From DATEEW01 sp035273665 (GTDB taxonomy: Bacteria; Pseudomonadota; Gammaproteobacteria; Burkholderiales; SG8-39), in contig DATEOW010000188.1 in NCBI GenBank assembly GCA_035273665.1, forward strand, positions 1-5,690: a stretch of 5,690 bases of DNA. The letters run 5' to 3'. The position numbers and the translations under genes are program-made. The notes under the pieces are model-generated. The model saw nothing but the letters and a program-made list of their open reading frames with translations, ran no database searches and was not told the origin of the DNA. This document shows positions 1-5,690 of this stretch, in pieces. Numbering within the stretch: the first letter of the stretch is position 1; each line of letters starts with the position of its first letter.

Positions 1-1598
1 TGATTGGGCCTGAAGCTGGTGTCGATGCCCCCGCCTTCCGTATCGATGACGTCGTTCAAATAACGGCCGCTTTCGTTCCAGAAGCGGCGGTTGAAGCTGT
101 TGCGCGCGCGGATCGCATGGGCTTTATAAGCTTCGACATCGTGGCCCAGCCGCGTGCCCCAATCGACCATCAGGTTCAACGCGTTGTGCCACAGCGCTTG
201 AATCTCGACGGGTTTGCCCCGGCGGGGTGTCACGACCCAATCGCCGACTTTGGCGTCCATCCAAGTAAGTTGATAACCGGGTGCGCCGGCGCGAACGAGT
301 CCGTCTTCCGGATCGACACCGATGCCGTAATGCGTGCCGCGCAAATGGTGTTCGATAATGCCCGACAAGACAGGCCACAGTTCGTTGAGAATTTCTTCAT
401 CGCCGACCACGTTGACGTACCGGTCGATCGCATGGAAGTACCACAGGGTGGCATCGACGGTGTGATAGAGCGCTTCGCGTTCGCCTTCGGGAAAGAGATT
501 CGGCAAAAGGCCGTCACGCACATAGCGCGAGAAGGTTCGAAGAATGGCGCCCGCTTCGCGGAAACGGCCGGTGCATAAGGTCAATCCGTCGAGACTGATC
601 ATGGTGTCGCGGCCCCAGTCGCCGAACCAGTGATAGCCCGCGATGATCGTGCGCACTTCATTGCCCGAGGCTGCGGCGCGCGAGGTTTCCTCCAGTCGGC
701 TGCCGGGGAGGATCAGAAATTGATCGGCCGCCATGGCGAGTTTCTGTGCGAAACCTTTGCTCGCTTTCTCCGGCACGATGGACATCAACTTCTCAATCCG
801 TTCGCGTTCGGCGGTGATCGCACTGATGCCGTCGGTCTCCAGCGCTTCCCATCCCTGGGTCGTGGCGACGAAGCTCACCGGTTGGCCCACGCTCATTGCC
901 ACGGAGAAATACCCGGGGCTGAAGGCGTTCTCGCTGTGGTCGTAACCGCGATCGCGTTCGACCTGATACATGATGTTTTCTTCTTTGTGCGGGTGGGCCA
1001 CGAAAGCCCCTTGCTCGGGGCGTATGCCGAAGCGCATGCGCAATGGACTATCGAGCAAGCTCACTTCGTGACGGTTACCGGTAATAGACAAGGTGAAAGG
1101 CCAACCTTCGTGCCGTCGCAAGACGGCGTCTTGGCGCCGGAAAGCGAGAAAGGGTCGGAGATGCAGCGTCGCCGGTCCGCCTTCCAATAGCCGGTACTGC
1201 ACGACCACTGTGTTTTGCCCATGCGGGAGCACAAGCGTTTTCTCCAAACGGCAATCGCCGATGCGATAGGTCCACACCGGCATCAGATGATCGACACTGA
1301 AGGATTCCAGATAGTGCTGCGCTTTCGTGAGCAAGCGGCCGTCCGTGTATTGCGCGCCGCCGAGTTGGGTGCGCACTTCGCCGCAGATCAATTCTTCATC
1401 GAAGCGGGAGATCATGATGTAGCGGCCTTTGGGTTCTGCCAGATTCGGTACGAACAAGCCGTGATAGCGCCGGCTGTTGACGCCCAACACCGTTCCCGAC
1501 GCGAAGCCGCCGAGCCCATTGGTCGCCAGCCATTCGCGCTGGTGCAGCAAGGTGGCGTCTTCGCCCTTCCAGTGCAGGACGAGCAGATCCTTATTCAT
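1..1598 (-). CDS. Glycogen debranching enzyme (amylo-alpha-1,6-glucosidase, GH133 type), 3' end cut by window
   Basis: Hydrolyses alpha-1,6 branch points of glycogen or limit dextrins in the cytoplasm, supplying linear glucan. The frame is open for 532 codons from the ATG at 1598 to the left edge with no stop. The N-terminal bacterial GDE domain shows EWLATNGLGGFASG (residues 22-35) and RRYHG (43-47). The C-terminal (alpha/alpha)6-barrel domain shows HWFGDWGRDTM (323-333), LTWMDAK (444-450) and RRGKPVEIQALW (459-470), the classic signature of this family. Asp448 and neighbouring acidic residues are likely catalytic, by family analogy. Bacterial homologues usually run to roughly 650-750 residues, so perhaps 120-200 are missing beyond the window. 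The start is supported by GGAG at 1607-1610, 8 nt upstream, and by the ATGA overlap with treZ. Coupling to treZ points to glycogen-to-trehalose conversion. It is distinct from the GH13 debranchers TreX and GlgX, since none of the GH13 motifs is present. Family assignment is confident; exact substrate is inferred. Confidence 0.95.
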   Translation of the reverse strand, partial: MNKDLLVLHWKGEDATLLHQREWLATNGLGGFASGTVLGVNSRRYHGLFVPNLAEPKGRYIMISRFDEELICGEVRTQLGGAQYTDGRLLTKAQHYLESFSVDHLMPVWTYRIGDCRLEKTLVLPHGQNTVVVQYRLLEGGPATLHLRPFLAFRRQDAVLRRHEGWPFTLSITGNRHEVSLLDSPLRMRFGIRPEQGAFVAHPHKEENIMYQVERDRGYDHSENAFSPGYFSVAMSVGQPVSFVATTQGWEALETDGISAITAERERIEKLMSIVPEKASKGFAQKLAMAADQFLILPGSRLEETSRAAASGNEVRTIIAGYHWFGDWGRDTMISLDGLTLCTGRFREAGAILRTFSRYVRDGLLPNLFPEGEREALYHTVDATLWYFHAIDRYVNVVGDEEILNELWPVLSGIIEHHLRGTHYGIGVDPEDGLVRAGAPGYQLTWMDAKVGDWVVTPRRGKPVEIQALWHNALNLMVDWGTRLGHDVEAYKAHAIRARNSFNRRFWNESGRYLNDVIDTEGGGIDTSFRPN

Positions 1599-1610
1599 TG
1601 TGTTTTCTCC
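1595..1610 (-). promoter_or_regulatory. ATGA stop/start overlap with internal ribosome binding site
   Basis: The treZ stop TGA (1595-1597) and the debranching-enzyme ATG (1596-1598) share the tetranucleotide ATGA. A GGAG element at 1607-1610, inside the last treZ codons, sits 8 nt before the ATG. This arrangement is typical of translational coupling by re-initiation, so the two enzymes are probably made in linked amounts from one message. Confidence 0.85.
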
Positions 1611-3472
1611 GCACGGAAAAAGACCGCGGACTCGGCGGGCAAGCACCAGCCTTTTTCCTTGAGTGGGTTCACAGCACCGAAGCCGCCGTAATGCGGCGCT
1701 TCGGACGACCAGTTGAAAGACCAGTTGCGATCAGGCGGCGGCGCAAGCAAGGGCTCGGGCGCCGGATGCAAATCCGCTTCGTCACCGAGATTGACGAGCA
1801 ACAATCGATCGCCTACTTCGGCATCGAACCAGCGCAGCACGAAGGCTTTTTCCGTCAACACTGCGCCGTCGATGGCGAATCGATCCTGCTTGGCGATAAC
1901 GGGGTCACTTCGCCGCAACGCGAGCAGCTCTTTGTAATAGACATACGCCTGCTGATTCGTTTGGCGCTCGTCGAAGTTCAACTTGCAATTGCGGAAGGTC
2001 GTCTCGTCGCCCGGGTCGGGAACCTTCGCTTGGGCATTCGGCGTTGCGTAAGAAGGAAACTGGCTGATGAACTCCTTGCGACCCTTGTGCACGGCGCGGC
2101 GCAAAGCCGCTTTGTGATCCGCAAAAAAGGTAAAGGGACTCGATGCCGAGAATTCCTCGCCCATAAATAACATCGGTGTTTGCGGCGATAGCAATTGCAA
2201 GGCGACGATGGCGCGGTGACGTCCCGGGCTGGTGAGCTGATGCAGACGCGCGCCATCCAATGTGTTGGCGACTTGATCATGGTTTTGGGTGAAAACGACG
2301 AAGGCATTGGCGGGTTGGATGGTTACGGCGGCGCCGCGCGGTTTTTTCTGCCAGTCATAGTACTGGCCTTGAAAAAGGAAGCCGCGTTTCACCGCGGAGA
2401 TAAATTCCTGCGCCCGCCCGCGATGGTCATGAAAATAGCCTTCGTGTTTGCCCGTGCAGGCGACACGTGCGGAATGATGAAAATCTTCGTTCCACATCGC
2501 ATCAAGTCCTGCGCCGCCCGCTTCGATGGGGAGGAGTTGTCGTGCGTTTTGCGGCTCGTTCTCGGCGATAAGGATGATTGCCTTCGGCTGCGCAACCGCC
2601 CGCACGCGTTGCGATAACTCGGCGAGCACATGCACCGGCCCGTTGTCATGGATGCTTTGGGTCGCATCGAGCCTTAAGCCGTCCAGATGAAACTCGCGAA
2701 TCCAGTAACACGCATTGCGAATGAAGAACTCGCGGACGGGTTTGCTGTTGGGGCCGTCGAAATTGATCGCTTCGCCCCATTCGTTGTCGTAGCGGTCGGT
2801 GAAATAATCCGGGCTGAAGCAATGCAGGTAGTTCCCATCCGGACCGATATGGTTATAGACGACGTCCAGAATGACTGCGAGTCCGACAGCGTGCGCGGCG
2901 TCGACGAAACGCTTGAACGCGTTGGGATCGCCGTAACCGTGAAAAGGCGCATAGAGGTCTACGCTGTCGTAACCCCAGTTCCAGCGGCCCGGGAATTCGG
3001 CGACGGGCATGACCTCGATGACGGTCACGCCAAGATCTTTTAGATGCGGTAACCGTTCGATGGCGGCATCGAATATGCCTTCTGGCGTGAAGCAACCGAT
3101 ATGCAATTCGTAAACGACCTGCCCGTGCATGGATACGCCACGCCACGCGCCGTCGGTCCAAGCAAAGTGCGGATCGACGATCTGCGAGGGACCATGCGGA
3201 CCTTCGGGCTGATAGCGCGAGCAGGGGTCCGGGTAATCGACTTTGTCGTCGAGGCGATAGCGGTAAAGATCGCCCGCCTTCGCGTCGAGGCTATCTAAGG
3301 TGAAATATCCTTCTTGCTCGCGCGCCATCGGCAACGCGCGTTCGCGTAAGATCAAATCGACCTTTATCGCTTGCGGTGCCCAAACGCAGAAATGCACGCC
3401 TTGCTGGAGAACGGTCGCGCCCAGGCCGAGCTCGAGATCGAGCGCGTTCTGAAAGCGAGGGTCGAAGGACAT
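1595..3472 (-). CDS. treZ: Malto-oligosyltrehalose trehalohydrolase
   Basis: Cytoplasmic GH13 enzyme that releases alpha,alpha-trehalose from the end of malto-oligosyltrehalose made by TreY. The product has 625 residues, slightly longer than the usual 560-600. Order: an N-terminal CBM48-like beta domain (about 20-100, with GVHFCVWAP), a (beta/alpha)8 barrel (about 115-500), and a C-terminal beta domain. GH13 motifs are intact: DVVYNH (203-208), GLRLDA with nucleophile Asp269, IAEN with acid/base Glu304, and FTQNHD with Asp399. TreZ-type context includes WNWGYDSVDLYAPFHGYGDP (164-183), GPDGNYL (210-216) and PMLFMGEEFSASSPFTFFADH (433-453), which separates it from branching enzyme and GlgX. Its stop overlaps the start of the downstream debranching gene by ATGA. 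The ATG at 3472 is the only sensible start in frame near the CBM48 domain, but it has no Shine-Dalgarno sequence close by. An AGGAGC lies 42 nt upstream. The gene is complete with no frameshift. TreY, its obligate partner, is not in the window. Confidence 0.96.
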   Translation of the reverse strand: MSFDPRFQNALDLELGLGATVLQQGVHFCVWAPQAIKVDLILRERALPMAREQEGYFTLDSLDAKAGDLYRYRLDDKVDYPDPCSRYQPEGPHGPSQIVDPHFAWTDGAWRGVSMHGQVVYELHIGCFTPEGIFDAAIERLPHLKDLGVTVIEVMPVAEFPGRWNWGYDSVDLYAPFHGYGDPNAFKRFVDAAHAVGLAVILDVVYNHIGPDGNYLHCFSPDYFTDRYDNEWGEAINFDGPNSKPVREFFIRNACYWIREFHLDGLRLDATQSIHDNGPVHVLAELSQRVRAVAQPKAIILIAENEPQNARQLLPIEAGGAGLDAMWNEDFHHSARVACTGKHEGYFHDHRGRAQEFISAVKRGFLFQGQYYDWQKKPRGAAVTIQPANAFVVFTQNHDQVANTLDGARLHQLTSPGRHRAIVALQLLSPQTPMLFMGEEFSASSPFTFFADHKAALRRAVHKGRKEFISQFPSYATPNAQAKVPDPGDETTFRNCKLNFDERQTNQQAYVYYKELLALRRSDPVIAKQDRFAIDGAVLTEKAFVLRWFDAEVGDRLLLVNLGDEADLHPAPEPLLAPPPDRNWSFNWSSEAPHYGGFGAVNPLKEKGWCLPAESAVFFRAEKTQ

Positions 3473-3500
3473 GGAAGCGCCGGAAGAAGTAGACGCAGGA

Positions 3501-3542
3501 CGGCTGCAAGATTTGCTCCTAAGCAGCGCGCTGTTGCAGCCG
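3501..3542. repeat. Inverted repeat B in treZ leader (9-bp arms)
   Basis: CGGCTGCAA at 3501-3509 is the exact reverse complement of TTGCAGCCG at 3534-3542. The 24-nt loop contains a perfect 10-bp palindrome, CAGCGCGCTG (3524-3533), and on the minus strand the purine-rich AGGAGC (3520-3515). The right arm overlaps the left arm of inverted repeat A, so the two stems cannot form together. It lies in the untranslated region before treZ. The role is unknown. Confidence 0.6.
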
Positions 3543-3568
3543 CTTGAAAATCAAGCGGCAAGCAATGG
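3531..3568. repeat. Inverted repeat A / strong palindrome upstream of treZ
   Basis: GCCGCTTGA (3539-3547) and TCAAGCGGC (3551-3559) form a perfect 9-bp stem with a 3-nt AAA loop. Beyond a small internal bulge the pairing continues with TTGC (3534-3537) and GCAA (3562-3565), then three weaker pairs out to 3531/3568. The core lies 67-87 bp before the treZ ATG, a position suited to an operator or a leader hairpin. No T-tract follows on either strand, so it is not a terminator on its own. I could not find a convincing sigma-70 promoter beside it. Confidence 0.7.
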
Positions 3569-3616
3569 ATGACGATCCGCATACGACAATGTCTGCAAAC
3601 GAAGCCGCCCTTTTTG

Positions 3617-3645
3617 AAGAGGCGCTAACGGCGCCTCTTTTTTTT
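3617..3645 (+). terminator. Intrinsic terminator, T-tract on plus strand
   Basis: AAGAGGCGC (3617-3625) pairs perfectly with GCGCCTCTT (3631-3639) across a 5-nt loop, and the right arm runs into eight consecutive T (3638-3645). This is a textbook Rho-independent terminator for plus-strand transcription. It begins directly at the stop codon of the minus-strand acyltransferase (3644-3646). Read on the minus strand, the same hairpin has eight A before it and only CUU then CAAAAA after it, so it would be a weak terminator for the acyltransferase message, though it could still act as a 3'-end stabilising stem. No plus-strand gene feeds into it within the window. Confidence 0.75.
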
Positions 3646-4696
3646 AGGGCGTCTGCACCGAGGCGGGAGCCGATTCTTTTACACCGAAAATTTTGCGTAC
3701 GCTTAGCCACCGCGGTTTTTCCAGCAATCCGGGTATGCGATAGCGTTGAATGAGCTTGGCGATCAGGATGGGGATACTTACGGCCAGCGCGAGCGCAACG
3801 AGAACATTGATCTCCGGAATGAAACTTGGCGCCACCTTGGAAATCTGTTCCAAGGTGAACAGCACCAGACGGTGCATCACGTATACGGCCAAGGAGTAGG
3901 TCCCCACGACTCTGATCGCGTGGAACCAATTGCCGCGCGACATCAATTCGGCCATGACGATGCCGGAAATCACGCCGACGATTTGGCAGACTAAAACGAG
4001 GCCGACGCTGCGCCATTGCGGGAACTCGATCATGGCCCACGCAAAGGCAATATAAAGCGCCGACAAGAGCAGATGCCATGGCCGCACGAAGTGGCGCGCC
4101 TTTTGTAAATGAGGCGAGAGCCAGCAACCCAAAAGGAAAAACAAATAGAGGCGGACCACTTTCTCGGGAAAGGGAGTGTTCAGTTGCAGGCCCGAGTCGA
4201 GTACGAGCAAATATACGGTAAGCGACGCGCCGACCAAGATCGGCAATGGAACGGCACGGAGTACGCGTGTGAGTAGAAACATCAGCATCAACGCGTAAAT
4301 AAACCAGAGCGTGCGCGGCGGGTCGACAAAAATGTAGAAGATCATGTCGAGCCGTTTCGTCTTCATGCCGACGAGGTAATGCGGCAGGGCAATGGTGTAG
4401 AGGTAGACGATCAGCGACCAGAGCACGAAGAGATACAGAAAGTGCAGTACTTTCTTGTCGATGAACTCCGGCCAATCCGCTTTGAGCGCCTTTGCGGCGA
4501 AAATCCCCGCCATTAAAAAGAAAAGCGGCATGCGGAAAAGCGCGAAGACCTCATCGATAGCCGAGTAAGTCGGGCTCCAAAAGGCGGAATGCGGTTTGTC
4601 CAGATCGGCAATCGCGTGGTGGAAAACCACCAGCACAATGGATAAACCCTTGCCGTAGTCGACCCAATCCACCCGGCCACGATCATTTGCTGCCAT
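3644..4696 (-). CDS. Integral membrane acyltransferase (Acyl_transf_3 family, fucose 4-O-acetylase-like)
   Basis: Predicted inner-membrane protein of 350 residues that would transfer an acyl group, usually acetyl, to a sugar hydroxyl of an envelope or exported glycan. About ten hydrophobic segments are visible, roughly at 18-34, 51-70, 84-104, 127-148, 150-168, 181-198, 206-224, 229-250, 266-285 and 295-314. Family hallmarks are WVDYGKGLSIVLVVFHHA near the N terminus (His26/His27 likely important for catalysis), RMPLFFLMAGIF (55-66), LWFIYAL (130-136) and YVMHRL (272-277). The ATG at 4696 is chosen because AGGGAG (4708-4703) lies 6 nt upstream and the family's hallmark starts right after it. 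A TTG at 4789 would add 31 polar residues but lies inside an inverted repeat. It sits 103 bp after glnS and could be read through from it. The acceptor is unknown; the neighbouring trehalose genes do not prove that trehalose is the substrate. Confidence 0.88.
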   Translation of the reverse strand: MAANDRGRVDWVDYGKGLSIVLVVFHHAIADLDKPHSAFWSPTYSAIDEVFALFRMPLFFLMAGIFAAKALKADWPEFIDKKVLHFLYLFVLWSLIVYLYTIALPHYLVGMKTKRLDMIFYIFVDPPRTLWFIYALMLMFLLTRVLRAVPLPILVGASLTVYLLVLDSGLQLNTPFPEKVVRLYLFFLLGCWLSPHLQKARHFVRPWHLLLSALYIAFAWAMIEFPQWRSVGLVLVCQIVGVISGIVMAELMSRGNWFHAIRVVGTYSLAVYVMHRLVLFTLEQISKVAPSFIPEINVLVALALAVSIPILIAKLIQRYRIPGLLEKPRWLSVRKIFGVKESAPASVQTP

Positions 4697-4702
4697 GTGA
4701 AG

Positions 4703-4708
4703 CTCCCT
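4703..4708 (-). promoter_or_regulatory. Ribosome binding site deciding the acyltransferase start
   Basis: AGGGAG on the minus strand lies 6 nt upstream of the ATG at 4696. It is the best Shine-Dalgarno match in the glnS-acyltransferase spacer and favours the 350-residue product over the TTG-initiated 381-residue form. Confidence 0.75.
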
Positions 4709-4730
4709 GAGCTTGCTATTGAATGTCTTG

Positions 4731-4789
4731 TTGAGTCTGCCGCCCTTATCTCCGCGATGAGGAAACTCTGACTCGCGGCAACAACTCAA
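4731..4789. repeat. Imperfect inverted repeat between glnS and the acyltransferase gene
   Basis: TTGAGT (4731-4736) pairs with ACTCAA (4784-4789), and TGCCGC (4738-4743) pairs with GCGGCA (4775-4780), giving twelve pairs with a small asymmetric bulge between the two helices. The inner arm can instead pair through CCGCGA (4752-4757) with TCGCGG (4773-4778), which excludes the TGCCGC helix. It starts 11 bp after the glnS stop. No T-tract follows on the minus strand, so a classic terminator for glnS is not supported. It may be a mRNA-stabilising, attenuating or REP-like structure. Confidence 0.5.
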
Positions 4790-4799
4790 TCAGCACTTC

Positions 4800-5690
4800 C
4801 TATTTTTTTACGCCTTTCTGCCACGAGTCGCGTAGGGTTACCGCCCGGTTGAAGACCGGGACCCCTCTCTTCATATCCACGCGGTCGGCCACAAAGTAAC
4901 CGTGCCGTTCGAATTGGAAACGTTCGTCCGGTTGGGCTTCCGTGAGTGTCGGCTCAACATAAGCACGCACTACTTTCTTGGCATCCGGGTTGATATCTTG
5001 CAGGAAATCGCGATCGCCTGCGCCGGGATGCGCTTCGCGGAAGAGCCTGTCGTAAAGACGCACTTCCGCGGGCTGGGCGTGCGCAGCGGACAGCCAGTGG
5101 ATGTTGCCTTTGACTTTATAGGTGTCGGCCGCCGGTGTGCCCGACTTGGAATCTGGAAAATATTCGCAACGGACCAGCGTCACCTTTCCATTCGCATCTT
5201 TTTCGAAGCCGATGCATTTCACGACATAGCCATAGCGCAGTCGAACCATCGCGCCTGGGGCCAGCCGAAAAAATCCCTTGCTCGGCACTTCCATGAAGTC
5301 CTCGCCCTCAATCCAGAGCTCTCGTGAGAGAGGAACCACGCGTTTGCCCAGCTCCGGTTTTTGCGGATGATTCGGCGCATGGCAATCCTCGCTTTCACCG
5401 GCGGGGTAGTTTTCGATTACGAGTTTGACCGGGTCCAAGATGGCGATTCGCCGCTCCGCCCTTTCATTGAGATCCTCGCGCAGACAATCTTCCAGTACGC
5501 TCATATCGATCCACGAATCGGACTTCGATACACCGATGCGATCGCAGAACATGCGGATTGATTCAGGGGTAAACCCTCGACGCCTGAAGCCGACGATCGA
5601 GGGCATGCGCGGGTCATCCCAGCCTTCGACATGTTTTTCTTCGACGAGCTGGATAAGCTTGCGTTTGGAGAGGACGACGTAGCTAAGATT
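4800..5690 (-). CDS. glnS: Glutaminyl-tRNA synthetase, C-terminal half (5' end cut by window)
   Basis: Class I aminoacyl-tRNA synthetase that charges tRNA-Gln with glutamine in the cytoplasm. The last 296 codons are visible. They open with the KMSKS-type loop VLSKRKL (visible residues 6-12), followed by KHVEGWDDPRMP and FRRRGFTPESIR, then DLNERA and DPVKLVIENYP leading into the anticodon-binding beta-barrels. The C terminus carries the conserved AQPDERFQFERHGYFVADR block and VFNRAVTLRDSW, and ends at a TAG stop (4802-4800). The visible length agrees with the corresponding part of the 554-residue E. coli enzyme, so the C terminus is complete. The HIGH motif and Rossmann-fold N terminus lie beyond position 5690. 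The specific motifs separate it from GltX, the glutamyl enzyme. The acyltransferase gene follows on the same strand after 103 bp. Confidence 0.98.
   Translation of the reverse strand, partial: NLSYVVLSKRKLIQLVEEKHVEGWDDPRMPSIVGFRRRGFTPESIRMFCDRIGVSKSDSWIDMSVLEDCLREDLNERAERRIAILDPVKLVIENYPAGESEDCHAPNHPQKPELGKRVVPLSRELWIEGEDFMEVPSKGFFRLAPGAMVRLRYGYVVKCIGFEKDANGKVTLVRCEYFPDSKSGTPAADTYKVKGNIHWLSAAHAQPAEVRLYDRLFREAHPGAGDRDFLQDINPDAKKVVRAYVEPTLTEAQPDERFQFERHGYFVADRVDMKRGVPVFNRAVTLRDSWQKGVKK

Noticed and set aside
630..1190. Plus-strand open frame of 186 codons, and a similar one at 1215-1691
   Set aside because: Antisense shadows of the debranching-enzyme frame, which carries unmistakable GH133 motifs. 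Their own translations match no family I recognise.
1598..2617. Plus-strand open frames at 1598-2170 and 2195-2617
   Set aside because: Antisense to conserved TreZ sequence, including catalytic regions. No ribosome binding site or recognisable domain.
1595..3472. Assignment as glycogen branching enzyme (GlgB) or GlgX
   Set aside because: These also have CBM48 and GH13 domains, but the WNWGYDSVDLYAPF, GPDGNYL and GEEFSASSPFTFFADH contexts are those of TreZ.
3531..3568. Hairpin as a Rho-independent terminator for the acyltransferase message
   Set aside because: No run of T follows the stem on the minus strand, where the next bases are GC-rich.
3544..3753. Small plus-strand open frame across the spacer
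   Set aside because: It begins inside a hairpin, reads through the intrinsic terminator and ends antisense to the acyltransferase. No ribosome binding site was seen.
3519..4475. Minus-strand open frame of 318 codons overlapping the acyltransferase in another frame
   Set aside because: Arg/His/Pro-rich out-of-frame translation typical of GC-rich shadows. The overlapping frame has the coherent membrane-protein pattern and family motifs.
4697..4789. TTG at 4789 as acyltransferase start (381 residues)
   Set aside because: It would add 31 polar residues with no family support, starts in an inverted repeat, and has only a weak GGAAG upstream. The ATG at 4696 has a good AGGGAG.

Overview
The window carries four protein genes, all on the minus strand, so transcription runs from high to low coordinates. 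The order is the C-terminal half of glutaminyl-tRNA synthetase (glnS, cut by the right edge), an integral membrane acyltransferase, malto-oligosyltrehalose trehalohydrolase (treZ), and a GH133-type glycogen debranching enzyme (cut by the left edge). Nearly all of the sequence is coding. The gaps are 103 bp (glnS to acyltransferase) and 171 bp (acyltransferase to treZ), so no stretch over 300 bp lacks a gene. I see no tRNA, rRNA, CRISPR array, insertion sequence or integrase.

The organism is most likely a free-living proteobacterium, probably beta or gamma. The GlnRS is strongly E. coli-like through its KMSKS-type loop and anticodon-binding region, and direct glutaminylation by GlnRS is found in bacteria mainly in those groups. 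GC content looks moderately high by eye (mid to upper 50s percent). The genus cannot be fixed from this window.

Functionally, treZ and the debranching enzyme form one unit. They overlap by 4 bp (ATGA) and should be translationally coupled. The debranching enzyme would remove alpha-1,6 branches from glycogen. TreZ would cleave trehalose from malto-oligosyl ends already converted by a maltooligosyltrehalose synthase (TreY). No TreY is in the window; just past position 1 is a natural place to look. Together these enzymes would turn stored glycogen into the stress protectant trehalose. The acyltransferase resembles fucose 4-O-acetylase-like Acyl_transf_3 proteins and probably modifies an envelope sugar or polymer. 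It is separated from treZ by a structured 171-bp spacer, so a shared function is not implied. glnS is housekeeping.

The least explained part of the window is non-coding. The 171-bp acyltransferase-treZ spacer holds an interlocking pair of inverted repeats (3501-3568) and an intrinsic terminator whose T-tract faces the plus strand, although no plus-strand gene is visible. The glnS-acyltransferase spacer holds another inverted repeat with alternative pairings. These merit checking as a treZ leader regulator, operator, small RNA or REP-like element. Otherwise the region looks ordinary, and I found no convincing new protein system.
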